DNA from: Galactobacter caseinivorans
GTDB lineage: Bacteria > Actinomycetota > Actinomycetes > Actinomycetales > Micrococcaceae
Assembly: GCF_003640665.1 (NCBI RefSeq)
Contig: NZ_QQXL01000004.1
Span: forward strand, 176,858-240,857
Direction of reading: 5' to 3'
DNA length: 64,000 bases
The notes below the pieces were generated by a model, which worked only from the letters and a program-made list of their open reading frames with translations, made no database searches and was not told where the DNA came from. This document shows, one piece after another, positions 25,088 to 33,472 of the stretch; the stretch's first letter is position 1; each line of letters begins with the position of its first letter. The position numbers were made by a program, and so were the translations under genes.

Positions 25088-25161
25088 AAAGTTTGCGCTC
25101 CGATGTGTGCGGATGCAGTCCCGCTTGGGCCTGCATCCGCACACATCGGGGCGCAAACCTT
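25088..25161 (+). repeat. Long palindrome flanking the DUF559 gene, left copy
   Basis: A 28-base arm (25091-25118, opening GTTTGCGCTCCGATGTG) pairs with 25131-25158 with one mismatch, around the 12-base loop TCCCGCTTGGGC. The same loop and nearly the same arms recur at 26299-26372 in the same orientation, on the other side of the DUF559 gene. There is no T-tract. The conserved loop suggests a repeat family rather than two independent terminators. Confidence 0.9.
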
Positions 25162-25195
25162 GTTCCGCCGGAGCCACGTGCGCTCCCGAGGCGAG

Positions 25196-25204
25196 TTATC
25201 CACA
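25196..25204 (+). promoter_or_regulatory. Consensus DnaA-box sequence
   Basis: TTATCCACA lies 52 bases before the start of the DUF559 gene and just after the left palindrome. It is isolated. It is followed at 25233-25244 by GCGTCGTCGGGC, a motif repeated at many intergenic places in the window. Confidence 0.4.
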
Positions 25205-25256
25205 ACTTGAGCCGCCCGCCCAGCGCGACCACGCGTCGTCGGGCCATGATCGGTGC

Positions 25257-26279
25257 ATGAACTCGCCAGATCCGCACGACCAGATCATTGAGCTGCGACA
25301 CCTGAGCGGCGCCGGGGCCAGGGGGCGCGTGCGCCGCCGGTTCGCGGGCGGCGAGCTGCTGCGGCTGAGGTCGGGGATGTATATCGCAACCAGTACGTGG
25401 CTTGCCTGCCCGCCCAGCCAGCGGTTCAAGATCGCCGCCCACGCGCTGGCCCGCAGCCTGCCCGGCACCGTGTTTTGCGGCGAGGCAGCCGCCGTGCTCG
25501 ATGGTCTCCCGACCCTTGGCATGCCCGCCGCGATGGACATCCTGGCCACTCCGACGGCCAGGGCCGGGCGGGGGAAACGGACCTTTGCCCATGCCGCGTC
25601 CGGCCCCGCTTCGCGCGAACTGGAACTAGCGCTCCCGCCCGTGATTCACCGCCGCACTCGGCCCGCGGCGCAGGTGGTGGAGCGCGGCGAGTTGCGGGTG
25701 GTGGAGCGGTACGAGGCCCTCGCGGATCACCTCTCCACGGCGCCGATGGGGCGCGCGCTCGCCGTGGCGGACGCGGCCCAGAGGCAGCTAAGCCACTCGC
25801 GCGGCGGGCGGATTGAGGCGCATCCGCGCTTTGTGCAGGCGTGCGAACGGCTGCCGTACCCGATCAGGCAACACCGGGCCACGACCATCGCAGCGCTGGC
25901 GCTCCCGGGGGCGGAGTCTCCCGCGGAGTCACTCAGCCGGGCCCTGATGATGCAGTTCGGCTTTCCTGCGCCGCAGCTGCAACACGAGTTCTGGGATGAG
26001 CGCGGGCTGGTGGGGTTCGCCGATTTCTGTTGGCCGGAGCTGCACCTGATCGGCGAGTTTGATGGCTACGAGAAGTACGTCAATCCCGAGATGAGCCAGG
26101 GGGCCAGCGTTGGGGATCGCGTCTGGAAGGAGAAGAATCGCGAGGACCGGCTGCGGGCGTTGGGGTACCGGGTGGTGCGCTGGCGTTGGGCGGACCTGAT
26201 GGAGCCCGCGAAGTTCAGGAGGATGCTGCTGGGGGCCGGCCTGAGCCCAGGGGAGCCGTTCGGCGGGCTGCGGTTGTAG
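25257..26279 (+). CDS. AbiEi-like/DUF559 endonuclease-fold protein
   Basis: 340 residues. The N-terminal third looks like the winged-helix/antitoxin part of AbiEi-type proteins (SGAGARGRVRRRFAGGELLRL, then FCGEAAAVLDGLPTLG). The C-terminal 100 residues are a Vsr/PD-(D/E)XK-like nuclease fold: GAESPAESLSRALM, VGFADFCWPELHLIGEFDGYEKY and REDRLRALGYRVVRWRWAD. Family members are common in Actinobacteria and biochemically unclear. The gene is flanked by two near-identical long palindromes and a DnaA-box-like site, which might mark a transferred cassette. The start follows a weak ribosome site. Confidence 0.82.
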   Translation: MNSPDPHDQIIELRHLSGAGARGRVRRRFAGGELLRLRSGMYIATSTWLACPPSQRFKIAAHALARSLPGTVFCGEAAAVLDGLPTLGMPAAMDILATPTARAGRGKRTFAHAASGPASRELELALPPVIHRRTRPAAQVVERGELRVVERYEALADHLSTAPMGRALAVADAAQRQLSHSRGGRIEAHPRFVQACERLPYPIRQHRATTIAALALPGAESPAESLSRALMMQFGFPAPQLQHEFWDERGLVGFADFCWPELHLIGEFDGYEKYVNPEMSQGASVGDRVWKEKNREDRLRALGYRVVRWRWADLMEPAKFRRMLLGAGLSPGEPFGGLRL

Positions 26280-26298
26280 GGGCGAGGGGTGCCGGCCC

Positions 26299-26372
26299 AA
26301 GGTTTGCGCTCCGATGTGTGCGGATGCAGTCCCGCTTGGGCCTGCATCCGCACACATTGAGGCGCAAACCTT
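26299..26372 (+). repeat. Long palindrome flanking the DUF559 gene, right copy
   Basis: Arms 26299-26329 and 26342-26372 pair over 31 bases with three mismatches around the same TCCCGCTTGGGC loop found in the left copy. It starts 19 bases after the DUF559 stop and lies before the convergent mycoredoxin gene, so it may also stop transcription from both sides. Confidence 0.9.
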
Positions 26373-26448
26373 CCGCGCCAGCGCCCACGCCGCCCGCACA
26401 CCCAGCCCCGGGCCCGCGCACCTACCGCGGGCCACGAACCGACACCGC

Positions 26449-26703
26449 TCAGAGCAGCCCGTTGGACTCCAGCGAGGAACGCAGCTCGGAATCGGTGGGC
26501 TCCACCAAGTGGGAGCCGTCCGGCATCACGACCACGGGGATGTTCTTGCGGCCCGAGATCTGCTCCGCCGTGTCCGCTGCCTCCGGCGTCTCCACCAGAT
26601 TCACGTACGCATACGGCACGCCGATCTCGTCCAGAACGCGCTTGGAACGGATGCAATCGCCGCACCAGTCGGCGCCGTACATGATCACCTGGGATTCAGT
26701 CAT
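26449..26703 (-). CDS. Mycoredoxin/glutaredoxin-like protein
   Basis: 84 residues with the active site WCGDCIRSK (C14 and C17) and the cis-proline segment IPVVVMPDG, both of the thioredoxin fold. The length and CxxC type match actinobacterial mycoredoxins, which reduce mixed disulfides with mycothiol. The usual second residue is variable; CGDC is less common than CGYC. It is upstream of no obvious partner; a GNAT gene lies behind it. Confidence 0.88.
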   Translation of the reverse strand: MTESQVIMYGADWCGDCIRSKRVLDEIGVPYAYVNLVETPEAADTAEQISGRKNIPVVVMPDGSHLVEPTDSELRSSLESNGLL

Positions 26704-26776
26704 TCCTCCACCCTATGCCCGCCCTCCGGTGCCCGCGGGATGCCTGGGCCCCCACCGCCGGACGTCCGCCGCCCGT

Positions 26777-27301
26777 TCACCCGCCGGGCGCCAGCAGTTG
26801 GTACAACCGGTGATCCCGCCACGCGCCGTCGATCTGGAGATAGCCCGGCGCCACCCCCACCTGAGTGAATCCGCACGCGGCGAGCACCCGCTGCGATGCC
26901 ACGTTATCCAGCAACGTCGCCGCCTGCAGCCGGTGCAGCCCTAGCACGTGGAAGGCGAAACCGGCGGCCTCTCCCAGCGCCTGGCTGGCGTAGCCCCGCC
27001 CCGTGGCGTGCCCGGCCAGCCAATAGCCGGGGTGCGCATTCTGGAAGGCCCCGCGCACCACGTCGTTGAGGTACATGGCGCCCACCACCTCCTCGGCGTC
27101 ATCCAGAATCACGAACGGAGCGCCGGTGCCGGCCTCCCACGCCTCCAGCTTGGCGCGCGCCGCTTGGCGCTGCCCGTCCACGGTGAACCAGGACTCTGGC
27201 CGGGTGGGTTCATAGGGGCGCAGCCGCGCCCGATCCTGCGAGAGCTGCGCCGCGAGCGCCTCGGCATCTGACGTGTCCAGCAAACGAATCCGGGTCGGCA
27301 T
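26777..27301 (-). CDS. GNAT-family N-acetyltransferase (RimJ type)
   Basis: 174 residues from the ATG at 27301. The fold is readable: RIRLLDTSDAEALAAQLSQD, GYWLAGHATGRGYASQALG (acetyl-CoA loop with G-R-G-Y-A) and LLDNVASQRVLAACGFTQVGV. RimJ-like enzymes acetylate protein N-termini or antibiotics; the substrate is unknown. A hairpin (27375-27414) separates it from the AlkB-like gene. Confidence 0.85.
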   Translation of the reverse strand: MPTRIRLLDTSDAEALAAQLSQDRARLRPYEPTRPESWFTVDGQRQAARAKLEAWEAGTGAPFVILDDAEEVVGAMYLNDVVRGAFQNAHPGYWLAGHATGRGYASQALGEAAGFAFHVLGLHRLQAATLLDNVASQRVLAACGFTQVGVAPGYLQIDGAWRDHRLYQLLAPGG

Positions 27302-27374
27302 CTCCCCATCCTGCCCTGCCGCGCGGCGCCCGGCTACCCGCCCACACGGCGTCGGCCGGGGTGCAGCGCACAGT

Positions 27375-27414
27375 GCCCGACGACGCCCGCTCACCCGGGC
27401 GCGCGGCGTCGGGC
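27375..27414 (-). terminator. Hairpin between the AlkB-like and GNAT genes
   Basis: GCCCGACGACGC (27375-27386) pairs with GCGGCGTCGGGC (27403-27414). It lies just after the minus-strand stop of the AlkB-like gene. Each arm is one copy of the GCGTCGTCGGGC motif that recurs in other gaps, so this site is both a likely terminator and an inverted pair of that motif. Confidence 0.5.
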
Positions 27415-27430
27415 GGGTGGGGGCGCGCCG

Positions 27431-28177
27431 TTACACCGGGCCGGTGCCGCTCACTCCAGGGCCACCGGATCCAGGGCCGCTGAGGCCGGTGTTGCGCAGG
27501 GTGATGTTGATGCGGCCGGATGTCAGGCCGCAACCCTCTGGGGCGGTACTCGGGAGGATTTTCTGCACGCCGTGGAAGGCCCGCCTGGCGGGTCCGCCGA
27601 ACACGAAGAGGTCGCCGGAGGCCAATCGGATGTCCTGATAGGGGCGCCCGCGGGTGTCGGTGTTGCCGAACCTGAAGAGGCAGGAGTCGCCCAGGGAGAG
27701 GGAGACCACGGGGTCCGGTGCCAGTTCGTCCGCGTCCTGGTGCATGCCCATGTGGGCGGATGCGTCGTAGAAGTTCGCCAGTGCGGTGTCCGGTGTGTAG
27801 TCGCCGCTGACCCAGGGGCTTGGCCCGGCTCCGGGCGCGGCGCCCGGTTCAACGCCGTACGCGGCGGAGATGGCCCGGCGGCCCAGCCGTACCATCCAGT
27901 CCGGGACGCCAAGCACCCGGTGCCCATTCACGTCCACGGCCTCGCGGCTGTAGCCGCCCGGCCGCCAATGCCAGCCAAGGCAGACGGTCTTGACGCTCAT
28001 CTGGTGCTCGCCGTAGCTGGCGGCGCGCGGCGGGACGGGGCCCGCCGCCCACTCGCGGAAGCGCTCCACCAGCCAGCGCTGCTGGGCCAGGTCAAGGAAT
28101 CCGGGCAGCCACACGGCGCCGGGGGCCAGCTCGCGGCGCTCGCGCGGGATGGCGTCCTCGCTGAAGAGTGCGTCCAT
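27431..28177 (-). CDS. AlkB-like 2-oxoglutarate/Fe(II) dioxygenase
   Basis: 248 residues. The iron ligands are H146-Q-D148 in AHMGMHQDADE and H202 in RRAFHGV; the 2-oxoglutarate arginine is R228 in RINITLR. ANFYD precedes the iron motif as in AlkB. Such enzymes remove alkyl groups from N1-methyladenine and N3-methylcytosine in DNA. Length is a little above the AlkB norm because of a Gly/Pro-rich tail. A tandem heptamer repeat lies just upstream of its start. Confidence 0.9.
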   Translation of the reverse strand: MDALFSEDAIPRERRELAPGAVWLPGFLDLAQQRWLVERFREWAAGPVPPRAASYGEHQMSVKTVCLGWHWRPGGYSREAVDVNGHRVLGVPDWMVRLGRRAISAAYGVEPGAAPGAGPSPWVSGDYTPDTALANFYDASAHMGMHQDADELAPDPVVSLSLGDSCLFRFGNTDTRGRPYQDIRLASGDLFVFGGPARRAFHGVQKILPSTAPEGCGLTSGRINITLRNTGLSGPGSGGPGVSGTGPV

Positions 28178-28193
28178 GCTTGTCCTCGCTTGG

Positions 28194-28221
28194 GTGGTTC
28201 GTGGTTCGTGGTCCGTGGTTC
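28194..28221. repeat. Four tandem heptamers GTGGTTC upstream of the AlkB-like gene
   Basis: The 7-bp unit GTGGTTC is repeated four times, with one T-to-C change in the third unit. It ends 17 bases before the minus-strand start codon at 28177. Such a repeat can vary in copy number and change promoter or ribosome-site spacing. Confidence 0.75.
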
Positions 28222-28333
28222 GTCATGGGGTGCCGGGCTCACCCCCAGTCTGGCCTGTCCCCTCCCCAGGGACCAGACACTGTGGCCACCGTGGTCTGAT
28301 GCGGCGGCCGTGTGTTGCGGGGAGCATGGTGGG

Positions 28334-29359
28334 ATGAGTATTTCTTGGGATCGGCCTGCGGCGCGTAGCGGGTCACGGCCGGCCGTACCCCACCGGCCTC
28401 GGCGCGTTCTCTCCTGGTGTGTGGCGTTGGTTCTTGGCGCGGCGTTGGCCGTGCTTCCGCAGGTGGACGGGATGGGCGGGAGTGCGGTGCCGGTGATGCA
28501 GGCGCTGCTGCCGCTCCTGTGCTGTGCCGCGATCCTGGTGGTCTTTGGCTTTGCGGTGTTCCGGCGGTGGGTGGCGGCGCTCATCTTGCTCCTCGCCACC
28601 GTGATGGCGGCCGTCCCTGCGGCGGTCCACCCGCCCCGCGGCCAGGTCGCGGCGGCCATCCCGCAGGGGCAGGACCGGCACACCTTTGCGGTCCTGAGCC
28701 TGAACGTGGAGCTGGGTCAGGCGGATGTGGAGGCCACGGCTCGGAAGATTCGTGAGAGTAGGCCCGTGGCGGTGGCGATCACGGAGGCCACCGAGGGCTG
28801 GGTGGGCAGGTTGATGAAAGAACCGGACATGAAGGAACTGCTCCCGCACCGCACGGGCACGCTGCCACGGTCCGGCTCTACCGGCACCGCGATCATTGCC
28901 GCGGTCCCCCTGACCGAGGAAAGCAGCATCTGGCCTGCCGGGGGCAGCCGCTTTGAACAACGCGTCGCCGTGCTCACCCCACCCAAGGGGAAGCCCGTGC
29001 GCCTGGCGGCGGTGCACACCTTGCCTCCCACCAGTGGGGGCGCGCAACAGTGGCGCACGGACCTGCGGGAGCTGGGGCAGTGGCAGCGCTCGCACCGGGA
29101 CCTACCGCTCGTGATGGCGGGGGACTTCAACGCCTCCCAGGCCCACCCCGCCTTCAGGGAAGCGGCGGAGGGGCTGGCGGATTCGGCCTCCGACGCCGGA
29201 GTCATCCCCTTGCCCACCTGGCCAAGCGGGGCCACCGTCCCTGCCTTCACGCAGATAGATCACCTGCTCACGGCGCAGTTGGAGACCCGCTCCTGGGCCA
29301 CGTTCGAGATCGCCGGGACGGACCACCGCGGAGTGGGTGCGGTCCTCGCCGGAGAGTAA
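28334..29359 (+). CDS. Membrane-anchored endonuclease/exonuclease/phosphatase-family protein
   Basis: 341 residues. Three hydrophobic segments lie at about residues 25-45, 52-74 and 76-96, followed by an EEP catalytic domain. The motifs are VLSLNVELGQADV (N), ITEATEGW (E, metal), MAGDFNASQAHPAF (D and N) and the C-terminal GTDHRGVGAVL (D-H pair). EEP enzymes cut phosphodiesters in nucleic acids or lipids; this one would act outside the cell. Start chosen at the ATG with GGGGAG upstream. Confidence 0.88.
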   Translation: MSISWDRPAARSGSRPAVPHRPRRVLSWCVALVLGAALAVLPQVDGMGGSAVPVMQALLPLLCCAAILVVFGFAVFRRWVAALILLLATVMAAVPAAVHPPRGQVAAAIPQGQDRHTFAVLSLNVELGQADVEATARKIRESRPVAVAITEATEGWVGRLMKEPDMKELLPHRTGTLPRSGSTGTAIIAAVPLTEESSIWPAGGSRFEQRVAVLTPPKGKPVRLAAVHTLPPTSGGAQQWRTDLRELGQWQRSHRDLPLVMAGDFNASQAHPAFREAAEGLADSASDAGVIPLPTWPSGATVPAFTQIDHLLTAQLETRSWATFEIAGTDHRGVGAVLAGE

Positions 29360-29401
29360 CCGGACCGAACTGCATCCGGAGCCGCCCGGCCAAACCCCGG
29401 C

Positions 29402-30139
29402 TCAGTCCCCATCCAGTGCGGGCCGCGTGATGTGGTTCTCGTAGGCGTACACCGCCAGCTGCACCCTCGAAGCCAGCCCCAGCTTGCGCAGGATCGCGCT
29501 GACTTGGCTCTTCACGGTCGCGAGCGTGACGTATTCACTCTCCGCGATCTCCTGGTTGGACAGCCCCCGCGCGCACAGCAGGAACACGGCGCGCTCGCGC
29601 TCGGTCAGCTCCGGCAGCAGCGGCGCTGGGAGCGGAAGGTCTGCGCCGTGCTTCTCCAGCACCCGGCGCAACTCCGGGGCACCCACGGCCGTATCGCCGT
29701 CGAGCACCCTGCCCAGCGTCTCCAGTAACAGTGCAGGCGGCGCGTCCTTGGTGAGGAACGCGGCCGCGCCGCGGTGCAGCGCCTCGTACACAGCGCGCTC
29801 GTGGCGCAGCGTGGTGAGGACCACGACAGGGGTCAGATCGCCGCCCTCGCGCAGCCGCGCCAGCACCTGAAGCCCGCTCATTCCGGGCATGCGCAGGTCC
29901 AACAGCACAGCGTCCGGGCGCAGCTCCGCGATCAGTTCCAGCGCCTCCGTCCCGTTGGACGCCTGCCCCACCACCTCCACATGCGCCTGGGCATTCAGGA
30001 CCAGGGTCAGGCCCTGGGCAAAGAGAGGCTGGTCGTCCACGACCAGGATCCGCGCGGGTGCCGCGGGTACGCCGCTTGCGTCAGCGGGTGCGTCTGTGGC
30101 CGTGATGCCTTGCGCCGCGTGGCCGGGTTGGGTGCTCAT
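29402..30139 (-). CDS. LuxR-family (NarL-type) response regulator
   Basis: 245 residues. After a 29-residue disordered head, the receiver domain begins RILVVDDQPLF with the phospho-acceptor D81 in AVLLDLRMPG and a switch lysine in AFLTKDAPP. The LuxR helix-turn-helix is at about 175-235 (LTERERAVFLLCARGLSNQEIA). It overlaps the sensor kinase gene by four bases and is its partner. Target genes are not evident. Confidence 0.93.
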   Translation of the reverse strand: MSTQPGHAAQGITATDAPADASGVPAAPARILVVDDQPLFAQGLTLVLNAQAHVEVVGQASNGTEALELIAELRPDAVLLDLRMPGMSGLQVLARLREGGDLTPVVVLTTLRHERAVYEALHRGAAAFLTKDAPPALLLETLGRVLDGDTAVGAPELRRVLEKHGADLPLPAPLLPELTERERAVFLLCARGLSNQEIAESEYVTLATVKSQVSAILRKLGLASRVQLAVYAYENHITRPALDGD

Positions 30140-32091
30140 CGCAGCACCTCCGCCAGTTCCTTGGCGGCCGGGATCTGGGCCGTGACCAGCCAGCCGTCAG
30201 CCGCTTCGACGGCCTCCTCGCCGGAGTGATCCGCAGAGTCTTCCCGCGTCGTCGGGCCCGCACTGAGCCAGCCGCCGGCCACCGCGGCGCGCGTGCGCAT
30301 GCCCTCGATCCCCATGCCGTTGCCCGGTGCGGGCTCAAGCACCGTCCCGATCGTGGAGGCCAGAGTGAGCGCCAGGCCGGACTCGGAGCCGCGCCAATCC
30401 AGGGTGAGCACCGCGTTGGCGCCGCGCCCGCCGTGCTTGAGGGAGTTGGTGAGGGACTCCTGGGCTATCCGGAAGACGGCGAGTTGATTGGCGTCTCCCA
30501 GCGGTGTGCGCTCGCCGAATTCGCGCAATTCCACGGGCAGGCCCGCGCTGCGGAAGGTCTCGATCAGAGCCGGGAGGTCGCCCAAACCAGGGGAGGGGAG
30601 GTCGGTGTCCTCGCCGTCCAGGCGCTCAATCAGCGCACGGACGTCCCGGAGCGAGGCCCGGGCCACCTCCACCATGTTGCGCACCGCGGTGTCGCGCTCG
30701 TGATTGCCGCTGACAAGGGCGCCCTCGCCCTGGGCAACGATCACGGTGAGGGAGTGGGCCAGGACGTCGTGGACGTCTCCGGCGATGGAGCGGCGCTCGT
30801 CCGCCAGGGCTCGGCGTTCCTCGGAGACCTCCAGTTCTTGCTTGGCCGCCGCCAGCTGGGCCCGCGAGGCTCGGTAGCGCATCCAGAGCTGCGCGGAGAA
30901 GCCCAGCGCCACGGCGACGGCGGCAATCAAGAGGGAACTGAGGGTGGCGACCACGAAGCTGTAGATGCTGAAGGTGTCTCCTTCAGGCCCGGGTGTGGTG
31001 AGGCGGAGCAGGTCCGCCAAGTTGAAGCGGGTCACGCCGCAGCCCATCCAGAGCGCGAAGACGCCGGCCGCGCTGCCGATCCACCACCACCAGGCGCGCC
31101 CGCGGGGCAGCGTGGCTGCGGCAACGGCCAGCGCCAGCAGGGAGGGCCATCCGATTTGTATGGGCTCCACGACCCACCCGATGGGCCAGGAGGTGATCAG
31201 GGCGATCAGCAGTGCTGCGGCCACGATGCACAACCCAGCGCGGGGCCGGCGAAAGACGACGAGGGCGCCGACCCCAACAGCCACAATGCTCACGAACTGT
31301 CCGGGATTCCCGCTGGTATAGGCGTCACTCATCAGCACATTGAAGACCACCAGGGCGGCGACGGCGGCGAAGAACGCCTGCGGGACTGAGGGGCGCAGGG
31401 AGCGCCAGCCCTGCCTGGCGTCGAAGCGGCGTTGAGCGGCATGGATCGCGTACCCGAGGGCCAAGCACAGGCCAAACAGGAGCATGAAGTGAGCGGCCAC
31501 GTACGGGCCGTTCGTGAGCCAGCTGTCCTGGCCGGAGCCGGGGTCAAAGGTCTCGAGCCGGCTGGGCCCGGTCTGGTCCACGTCGTCTTCGGGGTACACC
31601 CTGGTGGTGAATCCCTCGGGGTTTTCACTCAAGTATTGGGCGTTGAGGAAGTCCTGGGCCCGCCACAGGGTAATAAAGGACAGCAGCATGGCAGTGGCGC
31701 TGGCGGCCACGAGGCTCACCACTCGGCTGAGCGCGGTGGCGTGGCGTGAGGCAGTCTGCAGAGTGAACGCAAGCAAGATCATGGCGAGACCAGCGATGTC
31801 GCCGCCGCCCTGCATGGGCCATGTCCACTCCAGTGCCTGCGGCGCGAGTGCGGCCACGACCAACACCGCGGAAACCCAAGGCAGGCGCGGTGCCGTGAAG
31901 ACCGCCAGCGCGGCGGTGCCCATCAGGATGAGGGCGGACCAGCCAGCCTGGGGAGTGCCCCACGGAAGGGCCAGCGGATTCGTGATCAGAAGAATCACGC
32001 TCACGCCCACTCCAATGCCGTTGAGAACTCCAACGGGACCGGCGCTGAGCCAGCGGGAGAAGAACCGCGGCGTCCGAATCTTTGTCTTCAT
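30136..32091 (-). CDS. Sensor histidine kinase (HisKA_3 type) with multi-pass membrane domain
   Basis: 651 residues. About ten to twelve hydrophobic segments fill residues 15-405, unusually many for a NarL-type sensor. The dimerisation and phospho-acceptor segment SIAGDVHDVLAHSLTVIV has its histidine near residue 441, followed by a HATPase domain with ESLTNSLKHGGRGANAVL and GNGMGIEGMRTRA. It would autophosphorylate and pass phosphate to the response regulator downstream. The signal is unknown. Confidence 0.92.
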   Translation of the reverse strand: MKTKIRTPRFFSRWLSAGPVGVLNGIGVGVSVILLITNPLALPWGTPQAGWSALILMGTAALAVFTAPRLPWVSAVLVVAALAPQALEWTWPMQGGGDIAGLAMILLAFTLQTASRHATALSRVVSLVAASATAMLLSFITLWRAQDFLNAQYLSENPEGFTTRVYPEDDVDQTGPSRLETFDPGSGQDSWLTNGPYVAAHFMLLFGLCLALGYAIHAAQRRFDARQGWRSLRPSVPQAFFAAVAALVVFNVLMSDAYTSGNPGQFVSIVAVGVGALVVFRRPRAGLCIVAAALLIALITSWPIGWVVEPIQIGWPSLLALAVAAATLPRGRAWWWWIGSAAGVFALWMGCGVTRFNLADLLRLTTPGPEGDTFSIYSFVVATLSSLLIAAVAVALGFSAQLWMRYRASRAQLAAAKQELEVSEERRALADERRSIAGDVHDVLAHSLTVIVAQGEGALVSGNHERDTAVRNMVEVARASLRDVRALIERLDGEDTDLPSPGLGDLPALIETFRSAGLPVELREFGERTPLGDANQLAVFRIAQESLTNSLKHGGRGANAVLTLDWRGSESGLALTLASTIGTVLEPAPGNGMGIEGMRTRAAVAGGWLSAGPTTREDSADHSGEEAVEAADGWLVTAQIPAAKELAEVLR

Positions 32092-32198
32092 GCCTTCAAA
32101 CTAGACGGCGCGCCGTCGCCAGCGAAGCGCCAAAGTGAGACTTCAGACAAAAGGTTGAACGCGGCGTCGGGCAGGGGTGCTGTGCCCCAGCCGGCGCG

Positions 32199-32525
32199 TC
32201 AGTGCCGCGCGCCGAGCTCCACCAGGAGCACGCCCACGATGATGAGCCCAATTCCGGCCAGCATGGTGCGGGTCAGGCGCTCCTTGAACAGCCAGTGGCT
32301 CACCAGCGCGGTGAGGGCGACGCCGGCCGCCGCCCAGATGCCGTAGGCCACGCCCAGCGGCATGCCGTGCCCCAGCGCCAGGGCCAGCGAGGTGAAGGCG
32401 AGCAGGTAGCCCAGCCCCACGGGCGCGTACCAGATCGGTTTGGCGCCCTCCATGGAGGCCATGCGCAGGCAGAGGGTCGCGCCGACCTCGCACACAATGG
32501 CGGCGCTGAGCAGGAGCCAGATCAT
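32199..32525 (-). CDS. SMR-family efflux subunit (second of pair)
   Basis: 108 residues with four membrane helices. It has the family segments CEVGATLCLRMASM (conserved glutamate in helix 1) and GVAYGIWAAAGV (helix 3). SMR proteins export cationic drugs or guanidine-like compounds by proton exchange. It overlaps the upstream SMR gene by four bases (ATGA), which suggests an obligate heterodimer. Confidence 0.9.
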   Translation of the reverse strand: MIWLLLSAAIVCEVGATLCLRMASMEGAKPIWYAPVGLGYLLAFTSLALALGHGMPLGVAYGIWAAAGVALTALVSHWLFKERLTRTMLAGIGLIIVGVLLVELGARH

Positions 32526-32899
32526 GCGACGCCCGCCTCTGCCGCGGGTTCCGTGGCACGTTCCGCCGCGGCCTTGCCGTGCGAGCCGGAGCCCATCTCC
32601 ACCAGCAGCACGCCGCCGACGATGAGGACAATGCCGATCATCATGACCCAGGTCAGCGGTTCCGCGAAGAGGGCCCAGGAGAGCACCGCGGTCAGCGCCA
32701 CGCCGCTCGCGCCCCACACGCCGTAGGCCACGCCCAGCTTCATGCCGCCGCGCAGCACGGCGCCCAGCAGCGCAAAGGCGCACGCGTATCCGGCGACGAC
32801 CAGGAGGTAAAACCAAGGGTCCGACGTCGCTGCCTTGAGTCCCAGCGAACCGGCCACCTCTGTGAGGATGGCGCCGGAGAGCAGCAACCAGTTCTTCAT
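32522..32899 (-). CDS. SMR-family efflux subunit (first of pair)
   Basis: 125 residues from the ATG at 32899. It has four helices, the conserved helix-1 glutamate in LTEVAGSLGLKA, and VAYGVWGASGV in helix 3. An Ala/Glu-rich tail of about 20 residues extends past the usual end. Paired SMR subunits often work in opposite membrane orientations. No guanidine riboswitch is recognised in the upstream gap. Confidence 0.9.
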   Translation of the reverse strand: MKNWLLLSGAILTEVAGSLGLKAATSDPWFYLLVVAGYACAFALLGAVLRGGMKLGVAYGVWGASGVALTAVLSWALFAEPLTWVMMIGIVLIVGGVLLVEMGSGSHGKAAAERATEPAAEAGVA

Positions 32900-32990
32900 G
32901 TGACCCCGTTCCGGCCCGGCGGGCCACACAGAATATTGTCCTGGATCGGGGTGTCTTCGCGCTGTGAGGCGGGTCGCTTGCTGGCAGACT

Positions 32991-33416
32991 TTAGCTTTCT
33001 TTTTCGCTACCAATCAGGCTGAGCAGCCCGGGGAAGCGCGCGTCCAGGTCAGCCCGGCGTAGGGTCACGCCGCTGCGATTTCCCCGATCCACCTGGTGCA
33101 CCAGGCCCGCTTGGCGCAACACCTTGAAGTGATGGCTCCGGGTGGACTTGGACAGGTCCAACCCAAAGCTGGTGCAGGGGCGTTCGCTGCCGTCGGTGTC
33201 GTTGACCAGCTCGTGGATGACGTGCCGCCGGTGCGGATCCGCCAAGGCCGAGAGCACAGGGCCCAGCTCGATGTCCTCCGGCTCCAGCGATTCTGCCACC
33301 GCTGGTGCCCCTGCTGGGTTCGCCACGACGCTGCCTCCTTGCGTTACATCACTCGTTTCTGAAGGTTCTACTTGCATCGTACCTGCGAAGGGGGCATTCT
33401 GGTTGAGGTTCGCCAT
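32991..33416 (-). CDS. ArsR-type winged-helix regulator
   Basis: 141 residues. After a disordered 45-residue head, the winged helix reads VLSALADPHRRHVIHELVN, then LDLSKSTRSHHFKVLRQAGLVHQVDRGNRSGVTLR. No metal-binding cysteine pair is obvious, so the signal is not clearly a metal. AGAGG precedes the ATG at 33416. It is divergent from an MFS transporter only 56 bp away, which it probably regulates. Two TCGAAC repeats lie in the shared gap. Confidence 0.85.
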   Translation of the reverse strand: MANLNQNAPFAGTMQVEPSETSDVTQGGSVVANPAGAPAVAESLEPEDIELGPVLSALADPHRRHVIHELVNDTDGSERPCTSFGLDLSKSTRSHHFKVLRQAGLVHQVDRGNRSGVTLRRADLDARFPGLLSLIGSEKES

Positions 33417-33472
33417 ACGTCGAACCTCTGAGATTCATCGAACTCGCAACGTGCCCGCCGGAGGAGCCACCC

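Noticed and set aside
32900-32990. Possible guanidine riboswitch before the SMR pair
   Set aside because: None of the conserved ykkC-type core segments can be found in the short gap.
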